64,000 nt of DNA from Paracoccus versutus (GTDB lineage: Bacteria > Pseudomonadota > Alphaproteobacteria > Rhodobacterales > Rhodobacteraceae). Of the stretch, positions 46,924 to 56,449 are shown in pieces. Where the stretch lies: NCBI RefSeq assembly GCF_000763885.1, contig NZ_JRKO01000028.1, forward strand, positions 1 through 64,000, read 5' to 3'. A program made the position numbers and the translations under genes. The notes under the pieces are model-generated. The model saw only the letters and a program-made list of their open reading frames with translations, did not search any database and was not told the DNA's origin. How positions within the stretch are numbered: position 1 is the first letter of the stretch; each line of letters opens with the position of its first letter.

Positions 46924-48264
46924 TCAGCCCGCCGCCGCCACGACCCTGGGATAAAGCCGCCACATGGTCAGGCCGCGCAGCGCGTTCAGCGCCATCAGCG
47001 CCGCCCAAAGCCCGTGGTTGCCCCAGATCGGCGGCAGCACCGCCACCAGCACCGCATAGATCCCGACCGCGACCAGCATGGCGTCGCGCATCTCGCGCGT
47101 GCGGGTGGCGCCGATGAAGATGCCGTCCAGCATCCACGAGGCGATGCCGACCAGCGGCGCCGCGACCAGCCAGGGCAGGAACGCACGCGCCTGGGCCCGC
47201 ACCTCGGGCGCGGTGGTCAGCAGGTCGATGATCGCCGGCCCGCCCAGCAGGAACACCGCCGACAAAAGCCCCGCGCCCAGAACGCCCCAGGCCGAGGTCA
47301 GCCGCGCCGCCTGCCGCAGCCGGTCGGGCCGGCGCGCGCCCACCGCCTGCCCGACCAGCGATTCGGCGGCAAAGGCGAAACCGTCCAGCCCATAGGCGAC
47401 GATGGACAGGAATTGCAGCAGCACCTGGTTGGCGGCCAGCGTCACGTCGCCCTGCCCCGCGGCCAGGAACATGAAGGTGGTGAACGAGCCTTGCAGCAGC
47501 ACCGACCGGATCAGGATGTCGCCGTTCACCCGCGCCAGTTCCTCGATCCGTTCGCGCGCCAGCAGCCCGGCGCGCCGGATCGCAGCGCGCAGGGCATGGC
47601 GCGCAAACCACAGCCCCAGCGCCAGGCCGGACCATTCCGCGATCAGCGTCGCGCCCGCGACGCCGCGCACGCCCCAGCCCAGATCCAGCACGAACCACAG
47701 GTCCAGGACGATGTTCAGCCCATTCATCAGCAATTGCAGCGCCAGGATCCGGCGCGTCCGCTCGGTGGCGATCAGCCAGCCGGTGACGGCGTAAAGCGAG
47801 ATGGTCGCCGGCGCCCCCCAGATGCGCAGCGCCAGGTATTGCCGGGCCAGCGCCTCGACCTCGGCCGAGGCCGGCGCCAGCCGGAAGGCGCCGGCAAACA
47901 GCAACCCCTGCGCCAGGATGAAGACCAGCCCCGCCGCCAGCCCGATCCCCAGCGCCCGCAGCAGATGTGCGCCGGATTCGCCATCGTCGCCCGCGCCATG
48001 CGCCTGCGCCACCAGCCCCGAGGTGCCCATGCGCAGGAAGCCGAAGATCCAGTAGACCGAGGTCAGGATCACCGCGCCCAGCCCCACCGCACCGATGGGC
48101 GCGGCCTCGCCCAGCTGGCCGATGACGCCGGTATCCACCGCGCCCAGGATCGGGATGGTCGCGTTCGACAGCACCACCGGCAGGGCGATGGCCAGCACCC
48201 GGCGGTGCGAGAGATCGGCCTCGGCCCCCCGGTTCCCCGACCGGCCGGCCAGCGTCTCAGCCAT
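46924..48264 (-). CDS. MATE-family efflux transporter
   Basis: 446-residue polytopic membrane protein of the MATE (DinF-like) family, exporting drugs or metabolites in exchange for H+ or Na+. Twelve hydrophobic stretches are visible in two homologous halves, for example VLAIALPVVLSNATIPILGAV at the start and the VAGATLIAEWSGLALGLWF segment in the first half. It follows the thioesterase gene by five bases and may be transcribed with it. The substrate is unknown. Confidence 0.87.
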   Translation of the reverse strand: MAETLAGRSGNRGAEADLSHRRVLAIALPVVLSNATIPILGAVDTGVIGQLGEAAPIGAVGLGAVILTSVYWIFGFLRMGTSGLVAQAHGAGDDGESGAHLLRALGIGLAAGLVFILAQGLLFAGAFRLAPASAEVEALARQYLALRIWGAPATISLYAVTGWLIATERTRRILALQLLMNGLNIVLDLWFVLDLGWGVRGVAGATLIAEWSGLALGLWFARHALRAAIRRAGLLARERIEELARVNGDILIRSVLLQGSFTTFMFLAAGQGDVTLAANQVLLQFLSIVAYGLDGFAFAAESLVGQAVGARRPDRLRQAARLTSAWGVLGAGLLSAVFLLGGPAIIDLLTTAPEVRAQARAFLPWLVAAPLVGIASWMLDGIFIGATRTREMRDAMLVAVGIYAVLVAVLPPIWGNHGLWAALMALNALRGLTMWRLYPRVVAAAG

Positions 48265-48269
48265 GCTCC

Positions 48270-48773
48270 TCAGCCATCCTGCGGCATCAGGAAATGCCCG
48301 GTCGCCTGGGCCAGCAGCTTCTGGCGCTGGTCCTGCCAGGCCTCGACATGCACGCTGGCATAGCGCCGCCCGGACCGCACCACCCGCGCCCGCGCATAGG
48401 CGTCGCGCGGCAGGCCGGAACGCAGGTAGTCCACGGTGAAGTCGATGGTCTTGGGCAGGCGCGGCAGGCTTTCGGGCACGGCGGCGTCGGGGGCGATGCG
48501 GCCCTGCTCCATGTCCTCCCAGATCGCGGTCCAGGTCAGCTCGACGATGGCCGTGACCTCCAGGAAGGCGGCCGTCACCCCGCCATGGATCGCCGGCAGC
48601 ATCGGGTTGCCGATCAGCTTCTCGTCAAAGGGCAGCACGGCGGTCAGTTCGTCGCCGCGGCGGTCGAAGCCGATGCCCAGCCAGCGGATATAGGGCACGC
48701 TGGAAACCAGCGCGTTCAGCGTGTTGTTGCGCCGCGACTTGATGGCGTCGAGGGATTCGTTGCGCGGGGCCAT
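48270..48773 (-). CDS. hot-dog thioesterase, PaaI family (copy 2)
   Basis: 167 residues. Hot-dog fold with the PaaI-type motif NPMLPAIHGGVTAAFLEVTA, where HGG and the following acidic residue form the active site; KTIDFTVDYLRSG is the second block. It probably hydrolyses an acyl-CoA, of unknown chain. The ATG at 48773 follows the stop of the next gene by a single base (TGACATG). An in-frame upstream ATG at 48833 lies inside that gene. Confidence 0.83.
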   Translation of the reverse strand: MAPRNESLDAIKSRRNNTLNALVSSVPYIRWLGIGFDRRGDELTAVLPFDEKLIGNPMLPAIHGGVTAAFLEVTAIVELTWTAIWEDMEQGRIAPDAAVPESLPRLPKTIDFTVDYLRSGLPRDAYARARVVRSGRRYASVHVEAWQDQRQKLLAQATGHFLMPQDG

Positions 48774-48774
48774 G

Positions 48775-49218
48775 TCACCTCTCGACGGTAAAGGCGCCGG
48801 TGGCCGAGGCCACGGGCCGGGATTCGTCGTCATCCATCGCCCAGGCGCGCACGAAGGCGACCGACCGGGTGATGTGATAGCAGCTTGCCTTGGCGCGGAT
48901 GGTCTGGCCGGGCGTCGCCGCGCGCATGTAGTCGATGCGCAGGTCGATGGTCGCGGTCGAGCGCGCCCCGGTCGGATGCGCCATCACCGCCGCGCCGCTG
49001 CACGTGTCCATCAGGGCCGAGATCACCCCGCCATGGATCACCCCGCTGCGCGGATCGCCGACCAGATCCTCGCGCCAGGGCAACGAGATCTCGGCCCCCT
49101 CGGCGGAAAGCTGGTCCAGCCGCATGCCAAGCGCCCGCGCATGGGGGATCACCTCGATGAACTGGCGCGCGATGCGCCGGCGTTGTTCAAGCTCGTCCTC
49201 TGGCGACGGTTCGCTCAT
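48775..49218 (-). CDS. hot-dog thioesterase, PaaI family (copy 1)
   Basis: 147 residues. The conserved SGVIHGGVISALMDTCSG block carries the HGG motif and catalytic acidic residue, and STATIDLRIDYMRAA is the hallmark of PaaI thioesterases. Adjacent to a paralogue on the same strand, separated by one base from its start. The ATG at 49218 is chosen; a longer frame begins at 49293. Upstream, a MerR gene of the beta-oxidation cluster runs the other way. Confidence 0.83.
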   Translation of the reverse strand: MSEPSPEDELEQRRRIARQFIEVIPHARALGMRLDQLSAEGAEISLPWREDLVGDPRSGVIHGGVISALMDTCSGAAVMAHPTGARSTATIDLRIDYMRAATPGQTIRAKASCYHITRSVAFVRAWAMDDDESRPVASATGAFTVER

Positions 49219-49355
49219 GCCCCTGGCCTCTTGCTTGGCTTGCAGGCGGCAATGGTAGCAGCCCGCGACCCGCAGGCAAGCCCGCCCGACCAATGGTTGA
49301 GTTTGATCCGCCCCCGCGCTAGGCTGCGCCGCAACCGCAGCATAGAGTTCATCCG

Positions 49356-49796
49356 ATGTCCGATAGCGAATACATTGGCTTCAAGGAAATGTGCGCACGG
49401 TTCGACGTGACGCCCCGGACGCTGCGCTATTATGAATACATCGAGCTGCTCAGCCCCCGCAAGGAAGGCCGCTCGCGCTTCTACGGCCCGCGCGAGATCG
49501 CCCGGATGAAGCTGATCCTGCGCGGCCGCCGCTTCGGCTTCTCGCTCGAGGACATCCGGCAATGGCTGCTGATCTATGGCGAAAAGGGCACGCAGGAGCA
49601 GTATCGCGTCTGGATCGAGCTGGCCGACCGCCAGCTCGAGGTGCTGCGCCAGCAGCGCGACGAGCTCGAAGCCTCGATGACCGAATTGCTGGCCCTGCGC
49701 AACGACACCGTCGCGATCCTGGACGGCATGGGCCAGGATGGCGCGGGCCAGGACGGGGCGGGCCAGAACGGTGCCGGGACGGCGAAAAGGGGCTGA
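49356..49796 (+). CDS. MerR-family regulator 1
   Basis: 146 residues: N-terminal MerR winged helix ([20 protein letters not shown], then LSPRKEGRSRFYGPREIARM), a helical coiled segment for dimerisation, and an unusual Gly/Gln-rich tail of three repeats of five residues, GQDGA GQDGA GQNGA. MerR proteins of this type near acyl-CoA dehydrogenase genes control fatty acid breakdown. It has no Cys-rich metal pocket, so the ligand is more likely an acyl-CoA than a metal. Followed by a paralogue. Confidence 0.85.
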   Translation: MSDSEYIGFKEMCARFDVTPRTLRYYEYIELLSPRKEGRSRFYGPREIARMKLILRGRRFGFSLEDIRQWLLIYGEKGTQEQYRVWIELADRQLEVLRQQRDELEASMTELLALRNDTVAILDGMGQDGAGQDGAGQNGAGTAKRG

Positions 49797-49822
49797 GCCG
49801 GGCGCTGACGCCACGTCCCCCC

Positions 49823-49837
49823 TTACGCGCACGTCAA
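49823..49837 (+). promoter_or_regulatory. possible MerR/LiuR-type operator
   Basis: TTACGCGCACGTCAA lies 52 bases upstream of the second merR gene and is followed by a TATATT -10-like word at 49845-49850. It resembles the TTACGTNNACGTCAA-type sites described for LiuR-class MerR regulators (recalled). The overlap with a promoter-like spacing fits MerR-type control. Confidence 0.4.
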
Positions 49838-49888
49838 CTCGACCTATATTCCCCGGCAAGTGAATGTGCCAAGGGGAGAGGATCGGCC

Positions 49889-50278
49889 ATGGGCGACGAG
49901 CTGTTGACCATCCGCCAGATGTGCGACGCCTTCGACGTCACGCCGCGCACGCTGCGATTCTACGAATCCCGCGAATTGCTGTTTCCGCAGCGCCGCGGCC
50001 AGCATCGGCTTTACGGCCGCTCGGACCGCGCCCGGCTGACCCTGATCCTGCGCGGCAAGCGCTTCGGCTTCTCGCTGGAGCAGATCCGGCAATTGCTGGA
50101 GCTTTACGACCCGGCCGAACGCAACATCACCCAGACCGAAGCCACGCTCGCCACCGCCCGCGACCGGCTTGCCGACATGGAGCGGCAGCACCGCGAACTG
50201 GGCGAGGCCATCGCCGAGCTGCGCCAGCAGATCGCCGAGGGCGAGGCCGCGCTGCAAAGACTGAAATCCGACGCCTGA
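49889..50278 (+). CDS. MerR-family regulator 2
   Basis: 129 residues with the same winged helix as the previous gene ([35 protein letters not shown]) and a longer C-terminal coiled coil ([20 protein letters not shown]). AAGGGGAGAG precedes the ATG. It lies 22 bases before an acyl-CoA dehydrogenase gene and is a paralogue of MerR 1, which lies 92 bases upstream. Likely local regulator of the beta-oxidation genes. Confidence 0.86.
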   Translation: MGDELLTIRQMCDAFDVTPRTLRFYESRELLFPQRRGQHRLYGRSDRARLTLILRGKRFGFSLEQIRQLLELYDPAERNITQTEATLATARDRLADMERQHRELGEAIAELRQQIAEGEAALQRLKSDA

Positions 50279-50300
50279 GGGCGAACTTTCGGGAGGACCG

Positions 50301-52079
50301 ATGACCACCTATTCCGCGCCCATCCGCGACATGCAATTCGTGCTGCATGACGTGCTGGACATCTCGAACCAGGATCTGCCGGGTTACGGCGATCTTGACC
50401 GCGACTTCACCCAGGCCGTGCTGGAGGCGGCCGGCAAGCTCGCCTCCGAGGTGCTGGCGCCGCTGAACGCCGTCGGCGACCGCGAGGGCTGCACGCTGGA
50501 AAACGGCGTGGTCCATACCCCCAGGGGCTTCCTGGAAGCCTTCGAACAGATGCGCGAGGGCGGCTGGACCGCGCTCGACTGCGACCCGGAATACGGCGGC
50601 CAGGGCATGCCCTATGTGATCGGCCTGGCGGCAGGCGAGATGTTCTCGGCCTCGAACATGGCCTTCACCATGTATCAGGGCCTGACGCATGGCGCCTATT
50701 CCGCCATCCACGCCCATGGCACCGAACAGCAGAAGGCCACCTACCTGCCGAAGATGGTCAGCTGCGAATGGACCGGCACCATGAACCTGACCGAGCCCCA
50801 TGCCGGCACCGACCTGGGCCTGCTGCGCACCAGGGCCGAGCCGCAGCAGGACGGCAGCTACCTGATCACCGGGCAGAAGATCTTCATCTCGGCCGGCGAC
50901 CACGACATGTCGCAAAACGTGATCCACCTGGTCCTGGCCAAGGCGCCGGGCGGGGGCGAGGGCACCAAGGGCATCTCGCTTTTCATCGTGCCGAAATTCC
51001 TGGTCGACGAGGACGGCTCCCTGGGCGACAGGAACGCCGTCTCGGTCGGCAACCTGGAAGAAAAGATGGGCATCCACGGCAATGCCACCTGCGTGATGAA
51101 CTATGACGGCGCGAAAGGCTGGCTCCTGGGCGAGCTGCACAAGGGCATGCGCGCCATGTTCACCATGATGAACGAGGCCCGGATCGGCGTCGGCCTGCAA
51201 GGCTATTCCGTGGCCGAGGCCGCCTATCAGAACGCCGTCGCCTATGCCCGCGACCGGCTGCAGGGCCGCGCGGTGACGGGCGATGCCAACCCTGCGGGTC
51301 CGGCCGATCCGCTGATCGTGCATCCCGACATCCGCCGCAACCTGATGGACCAGAAAAGCTTCCTCGAGGGCGCCCGCGCGCTGGCCTTCTGGGGCGCGCA
51401 TCTGATCGACCGCGCCGTTCTGGCCGAGGACAAGGAGGCCCATGACCTCGTCTCGCTGCTGACGCCGGTGATCAAGGGCTTCCTGACCGACAAGGGCTTC
51501 GAGACGGCGGTGCAGGCCCAGCAGGTCTTCGGCGGCCACGGCTATATCGAGGAACAGGGCATGTCGCAATTCGTCCGCGACGCCCGCATCGCCATGATCT
51601 ACGAGGGCGCGAACGGGGTACAGGCGCTGGACCTCGTCGGCCGCAAGCTCGCGGCCGAGGGCGGCAAGCCGGTCATGGCCTTCTTCGAGCTGGTCAAGGC
51701 CGAGATCAAGGCGCATGAGGGCGACGCGGCGCTGAAGGCCGGCTTCTGCGAGCCGCTGAAGGCGGCCTCGAAGGATCTGCAATCGGCGGCGATGTTCTTC
51801 ATGGAACAGGGCATGAAGAACCCGAACGCGGCGCTGGCGGGCTCCTACGACTTCATGCACCTCTTCGGCCATGTGGCGCTGGGGCTGATGTGGACGCGGA
51901 TGGCGGCTGCGGCCAAGGCGGCGCTGGATGGCGGCACCGAGGATCCGGCCTTCCACGAGACCAAGCTGGCGACCGGCCGCTATTACATGGCGCGACAGCT
52001 GCCGATGACCGCGGCGCATCTGGCCCGCATCCGCTCGGGCGCCGAGCCGGTGATGGCGCTGGATGCAGGGCGGTTCTGA
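50301..52079 (+). CDS. acyl-CoA dehydrogenase, long C-terminal domain
   Basis: 592-residue flavoprotein of the FadE-like/DmdC-type acyl-CoA dehydrogenases, which have about 150 extra C-terminal residues. FAD and substrate blocks: [19 protein letters not shown] near 155-173, [16 protein letters not shown] near 191-206, ALQGYS-like [21 protein letters not shown] in short runs, and [20 protein letters not shown] near 412-431. First step of fatty acid beta-oxidation. GGGAGGACC precedes the ATG. Upstream of the thiolase and FadB genes, with a repeat-flanked gap and a GST gene in between. Confidence 0.9.
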   Translation: MTTYSAPIRDMQFVLHDVLDISNQDLPGYGDLDRDFTQAVLEAAGKLASEVLAPLNAVGDREGCTLENGVVHTPRGFLEAFEQMREGGWTALDCDPEYGGQGMPYVIGLAAGEMFSASNMAFTMYQGLTHGAYSAIHAHGTEQQKATYLPKMVSCEWTGTMNLTEPHAGTDLGLLRTRAEPQQDGSYLITGQKIFISAGDHDMSQNVIHLVLAKAPGGGEGTKGISLFIVPKFLVDEDGSLGDRNAVSVGNLEEKMGIHGNATCVMNYDGAKGWLLGELHKGMRAMFTMMNEARIGVGLQGYSVAEAAYQNAVAYARDRLQGRAVTGDANPAGPADPLIVHPDIRRNLMDQKSFLEGARALAFWGAHLIDRAVLAEDKEAHDLVSLLTPVIKGFLTDKGFETAVQAQQVFGGHGYIEEQGMSQFVRDARIAMIYEGANGVQALDLVGRKLAAEGGKPVMAFFELVKAEIKAHEGDAALKAGFCEPLKAASKDLQSAAMFFMEQGMKNPNAALAGSYDFMHLFGHVALGLMWTRMAAAAKAALDGGTEDPAFHETKLATGRYYMARQLPMTAAHLARIRSGAEPVMALDAGRF

Positions 52080-52111
52080 AACGGGCAAGGGGGGCGCCTG
52101 GCAGCAAGGTC

Positions 52112-52318
52112 GCATGGGTATTTGGGCAACGAAGAAATCGGCAGGTTGCGCCCCGGCCACCCCCGCGGTTCAGGCGGGACAGGTTTTGGCCAAATGACCG
52201 GGGCGACTTCTCCGTTGGCGGTCATCGGCTCCCCAGCCTGTACCGCACCGCCGAGTTTCGCAGGGAGCGGTTAAGACAAGGTTAAGGCGCGTCTTCTTCG
52301 TTGTAAAAATACCCATGC
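52112..52318. repeat. short-type inverted repeat pair (copy D)
   Basis: Left arm 52112-52136 contains GGTATTTGGGCAACGAAGAA. The right arm 52294-52318 is its inverted counterpart and matches in 22 of 25 positions. The arms bracket 157 bases with no gene, just before the GST gene. The core is related to the long-type GGATATTTGGACACGAAAG family. Confidence 0.75.
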
Positions 52319-52358
52319 ACCGGGAAGCCGGGCGCCAAGTCGAAGGAAAGGAAACAGC

Positions 52359-53000
52359 ATGACCGCCCAGCTTCACTGCTTCGGAGAATCCGGCCATTCC
52401 TACAAGGTGGCGCTGATGATGCAGCTGACCGGTCATCCCTGGCAGCCGGTCTTCGTGGATTTCTTCAGCGGCGCCATGCGCGGCGCCGACTATCGCGCCT
52501 TGAACGAGATGGGCGAGGCGCCGGTCTACGTCGAGGACGGCCTGACCCTGGCCCAGTCGGGCGTGATCCTGCTGCACCTGGCCGAAAGGACCGGGCGCTT
52601 CATGGACGGCGACCGGAGCGAGATCCTGCGCTGGCTGTTCTGGGACAACCACAAGGGCTCGTCGCAATTCGGCACGCTGCGCTTCCTGATGAACTTCCTG
52701 CCGCCCGAGAAACGCCCCGCCGAGGTCATCGCCTGGCTGCAGGGGCGCTGCAAGGCGGCGCTGAAGACGCTCGACGGGCATCTGGCCGGGCGCGACTGGC
52801 TGGCGGGCGACCGGCCCACCATCGCCGACCTGTCCTGTTGCAGCTATCTCTATTACCCCGAGCCTTTCGGCTTCGACCGCGGCGAATGGCCCCGGATCGA
52901 CGCCTGGCTGGACCGCATCCAGGCCCTGCCCGGCTGGAAACATCCCTATGACCTGATGCCCGGCAATCCCGCGGACCGGGCCGCGAAGGAGGACGCATGA
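52359..53000 (+). CDS. glutathione S-transferase family protein
   Basis: 213 residues with an N-terminal thioredoxin-like domain (the ESGHSYKVALMMQLTG start with Ser as potential catalytic residue, then the EAPVYVEDGLTLAQSGVIL cis-Pro/Ser block) and a helical C-terminal domain ending RIDAWLDRIQALPGWKHPYD. AAGGAAAGGAAAC precedes the start. Its stop overlaps the thiolase start by four bases, so it is translationally coupled to the beta-oxidation genes; the reason is unknown. Confidence 0.87.
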   Translation: MTAQLHCFGESGHSYKVALMMQLTGHPWQPVFVDFFSGAMRGADYRALNEMGEAPVYVEDGLTLAQSGVILLHLAERTGRFMDGDRSEILRWLFWDNHKGSSQFGTLRFLMNFLPPEKRPAEVIAWLQGRCKAALKTLDGHLAGRDWLAGDRPTIADLSCCSYLYYPEPFGFDRGEWPRIDAWLDRIQALPGWKHPYDLMPGNPADRAAKEDA

Positions 53001-54208
53001 CCGAAGCCTATATCTACGACGCCGCCCGCACCCCGCGCGGCAAGGGCCGCCCGGACGGCAGCCTGCACGAAGTCACCTCGGTCGCGCTTTCCGCCCGGCT
53101 GCTGAATGCCGTCAAGGAGCGCAACGGGCTCGAGGGCCATGCCGTCGAGGACGTGATCTGGGGCAATGTCACCCAGGTCAAGGAACAGGGCGGCTGCCTC
53201 GCCCGCTCGGCGGTGCTGGAATCCGACCTGGACGAATCGATCCCCGGCCTCGCCATCAACCGCTTCTGCGCCTCGGGCATGGAGGCGGTGAACCTGGCCG
53301 CGAACCAGGTCAGGGGCGGCGCAGGCGACGCCTATATCGCCGGCGGCGTCGAGATGATGGGCCGCGTCGCCATGGGCAGCGACGGCGCCGCCATCGCCGT
53401 GGACCCCAGCCTGACCTTCAAGACCTATTTCGTCCCGCAGGGCATCAGCGCCGACATCATCGCCACCGAATACGGCTTTACCCGCGAAGAGGCCGATGCC
53501 CTTGCCGTCGAGAGCCAGCGCCGCGCCGCCCTGGCCTGGCAAGAGAACCGCTTCGCCAAGTCCATCGTGCCGGTCAGGGACCAGAACGGCCTGAGCATCC
53601 TCGACCGCGACGAATACATGCGCCCCGGCACCACGCTGGAGGATCTGGCCAAGCTGAAGGCCAGCTTCAAGGAGATGGGCGAGTCCATGCCCGGCTTCGA
53701 CAAGGTGGCGATGCTGAAATACCCGCATCTGGACCGCATCGAGCATATCCACCACGCCGGCAACAGCTCGGGCATCGTGGACGGCGCCGCCGCGGTGCTG
53801 ATCGGCAATGCAGAATTCGGCAAGGCGCATGGGCTCAAACCCCGCGCCCGCATCCGCGCCACCGCCAAGATCGGCACCGACCCGACCATCATGCTGACCG
53901 GCCCGGTGCCGGTGACGGAAAAGATCCTGCGCGACGCAGGCATGGCGATCAGCGACATCGACCTCTTTGAGGTGAACGAGGCCTTCGCCTCGGTCGTGCT
54001 GCGCTTCATGCAGGCCTTCCAGGTCGATCCCGCCGTGGTCAACGTCAATGGCGGCGCCATCGCCCTGGGCCACCCGCTGGGCGCCACCGGCGCCATCATC
54101 ATCGGCACGCTGCTCGACGAGCTGGAACGGCAGGACAAGACCGTGGGCCTCGCCACGCTCTGCATCGCGTCCGGCATGGGCGCGGCCACCATCATCGAGC
54201 GCGTCTGA
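52997..54208 (+). CDS. acetyl-CoA C-acyltransferase (thiolase)
   Basis: 403-residue thiolase that cleaves 3-ketoacyl-CoA in the last step of beta-oxidation. The nucleophile is Cys91 in NRFCASGMEAV. GGAIALGHPLGATGA near 352-366 holds the activating His, and CIASGMGAATII near 392 has the second catalytic Cys. Forms an operon with the following multifunctional protein; the two would form the trifunctional complex. FadA-like by context. Confidence 0.92.
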   Translation: MTEAYIYDAARTPRGKGRPDGSLHEVTSVALSARLLNAVKERNGLEGHAVEDVIWGNVTQVKEQGGCLARSAVLESDLDESIPGLAINRFCASGMEAVNLAANQVRGGAGDAYIAGGVEMMGRVAMGSDGAAIAVDPSLTFKTYFVPQGISADIIATEYGFTREEADALAVESQRRAALAWQENRFAKSIVPVRDQNGLSILDRDEYMRPGTTLEDLAKLKASFKEMGESMPGFDKVAMLKYPHLDRIEHIHHAGNSSGIVDGAAAVLIGNAEFGKAHGLKPRARIRATAKIGTDPTIMLTGPVPVTEKILRDAGMAISDIDLFEVNEAFASVVLRFMQAFQVDPAVVNVNGGAIALGHPLGATGAIIIGTLLDELERQDKTVGLATLCIASGMGAATIIERV

Positions 54209-54220
54209 GCGGAGGGGAAG

Positions 54221-56404
54221 ATGACCGATTTCACCATGGATAAAGGCGCCGACGACGTCGCCATCATCACCTGGGACGTGCCCGGCAAGTCGATGAACGT
54301 GCTGTCGCTGGACGGCGCGGCCGAATTGAACGCGCTGATCGACGAGGCCCTGGCCGACGCGGCCGTGAAGGGCATCGTCATCACCAGCGGCAAGAAGGAC
54401 TTCGCCGCCGGCATGGACCTGAACGTCATCGCCGGCATGAAGCAGGGCGGCGCGCAGGCGGTCTTCGACGGGGTGATGACGCTGCACCACCTGCTGCGCA
54501 AGATCGAGCTGGCCGGCATGGACCCCAAGACGAAAAAGGGCGGCAAGCCCATCGCAGCCGCCCTGCCCGGCACGGCGCTGGGAATCGGGCTGGAGCTGCC
54601 GCTGGCCACGCATCGCATCTTTGCCGCCGAGAACCCGAAGGCCAGGATCGGCCTGCCCGAGATCATGGTCGGCATCTTCCCCGGCGCCGGCGGCACCACC
54701 CGGCTGGTGCGCAAGCTGGGCGCCATGGGCGCCGCGCCCTTCCTGCTGGAAGGCAAGCTCTCGGACCCCGCCAAGGCGAAATCCGCCGGCCTGATCGACG
54801 AGGTCGTTGCCGACCCCCTGCAAGCCGCCCGCGAATGGGTGCTGAAGGCGGGCGATGCCGACCTGGTCAAGCCCTGGGACGCCAAGGGCTACAAGATGCC
54901 GGGCGGCGAGCCCTATAGCCCTTCCGGCTTCATGACCTTCGTCGGCGCCAGCGCCATGGTGCATGGCAAGACCCTGGGCGTCTATCCGGCGGCCAAGGCC
55001 CTGCTGAGCGCCGTCTATGAAGGCGCCATGGTGCCCTTCGACACGGCGCTGAAGATCGAGGCGCGCTGGTTTACCAACGTGCTGATGAACCCCTCCAGCA
55101 CGGCGATGATCCGCAGCCTCTTCATCAACAAGGAGGCGCTGGAGAAGGGCGCGAACCGCCCCGAGGCGCCGGACCAGACGGTCAGGAAGCTCGGCATCCT
55201 CGGCGCCGGCATGATGGGCGCCGGCATCGCCCATGTCTCGGCCATGGCCGGGATCGAGGTGGTGCTGATCGATTCGACGCAAGAGGCGGCCGAGCGCGGC
55301 AAGTCCTATTCCACCGGCCTGCTGGACAAGGCGATCAGCCGCCGCAAATCCACCGAAGAGAAGAAGGCCGAGGTGCTTGCCCGCATCACGCCCACCACCG
55401 ATTACGCCGCCCTGCAAGGCTGCGACCTGGTGGTCGAGGCGGTGTTCGAAGACCCCGCCGTCAAGGCCGAAGTCACCAAGCGCGCCGAGGCGGTGATCCC
55501 GCAAGACGCGATTTTCGCCACCAACACCTCGACCCTGCCGATCAGCGAGCTGGCCAAGGCCAGCGCCCGGCCCGACCAGTTCATCGGCATCCATTTCTTC
55601 AGCCCGGTGGACAAGATGCTGCTGGTCGAGATCATCAAGGGCCGCGAAACCGGGTCGCGCGCGGTGGCCAAGGCGCTGGACTTCGTGCGCCAGATCCGCA
55701 AGACGCCCATCGTGGTCAACGACGCGCGCTTCTTCTACGCCAACCGCTGCATCATCCCCTATATCAACGAGGGCATCCGCATGGTGGCCGAAGGGGTCAG
55801 CCCCACGCTGATCGAGAACGCGGCCAAGATGATGGGCATGCCGCTGGGACCGCTGCAACTGGTGGACGAAACCTCGATCGACCTGGGCGTCAAGATCGCC
55901 AAGGCGACGCGCGCGGCCATGGGCGATGCCTACCCGGACGGGGCGGTGGACCATGTGATCTTCCGGCTCGCCGACCAGGGCCGGCTGGGCCGCAAGACCA
56001 AGGCCGGCTTCTACGATTATGACGAGGCCGGCAAGCGCCAGGGCTTCTGGTCGGGCCTCGCCGCCGAATGGCCCGAAGCCGACACCCAGCCCGAGCTGAC
56101 CGAAATCCAGCACCGGCTGATGTTCGCGCAATCGCTGGAAGCCGTCCGTGCGCTGCAGGAAGGCGTGCTCGAGGACATCCGCGAGGGCGACGTGGGCGCC
56201 ATCCTCGGCTGGGGCTTCGCGCCCTGGTCGGGCGGCCCGTTCGGCTGGCTCGACATGCTGGGCGCCCCGCGTGCGGTCGAGATTGCCGAGGATCTGGCGG
56301 CGAAATTCGGCCCCCGCTTCGCCGCACCGCAACTGCTCAAGGACATGGCCACGAAAGGCGAAAGCTTCTACGGCCGGATCGGCGCCGGCAACAAGGCTGC
56401 CTGA
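54221..56404 (+). CDS. 3-hydroxyacyl-CoA dehydrogenase/enoyl-CoA hydratase
   Basis: 727-residue fusion. Residues 1 to about 190 are an enoyl-CoA hydratase (LPGTALGIGLELPLATHRI and GLPEIMVGIFPGAGGTTRL hold the oxyanion and acidic positions). From about 325 there is a 3-hydroxyacyl-CoA dehydrogenase, with nucleotide fold LGILGAGMMGAGIAHVSAMA and the catalytic dyad block IGIHFFSPVDKMLLVEIIKG. The order and length match FadB/FadJ alpha chains. GGAGGGGA precedes the ATG, 12 bases after the thiolase stop. Confidence 0.93.
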   Translation: MTDFTMDKGADDVAIITWDVPGKSMNVLSLDGAAELNALIDEALADAAVKGIVITSGKKDFAAGMDLNVIAGMKQGGAQAVFDGVMTLHHLLRKIELAGMDPKTKKGGKPIAAALPGTALGIGLELPLATHRIFAAENPKARIGLPEIMVGIFPGAGGTTRLVRKLGAMGAAPFLLEGKLSDPAKAKSAGLIDEVVADPLQAAREWVLKAGDADLVKPWDAKGYKMPGGEPYSPSGFMTFVGASAMVHGKTLGVYPAAKALLSAVYEGAMVPFDTALKIEARWFTNVLMNPSSTAMIRSLFINKEALEKGANRPEAPDQTVRKLGILGAGMMGAGIAHVSAMAGIEVVLIDSTQEAAERGKSYSTGLLDKAISRRKSTEEKKAEVLARITPTTDYAALQGCDLVVEAVFEDPAVKAEVTKRAEAVIPQDAIFATNTSTLPISELAKASARPDQFIGIHFFSPVDKMLLVEIIKGRETGSRAVAKALDFVRQIRKTPIVVNDARFFYANRCIIPYINEGIRMVAEGVSPTLIENAAKMMGMPLGPLQLVDETSIDLGVKIAKATRAAMGDAYPDGAVDHVIFRLADQGRLGRKTKAGFYDYDEAGKRQGFWSGLAAEWPEADTQPELTEIQHRLMFAQSLEAVRALQEGVLEDIREGDVGAILGWGFAPWSGGPFGWLDMLGAPRAVEIAEDLAAKFGPRFAAPQLLKDMATKGESFYGRIGAGNKAA

Positions 56405-56449
56405 ACTCTCGCGGCGGGCAGGGCCGGTTAAGCCTTGTCCGCCCGGTTG

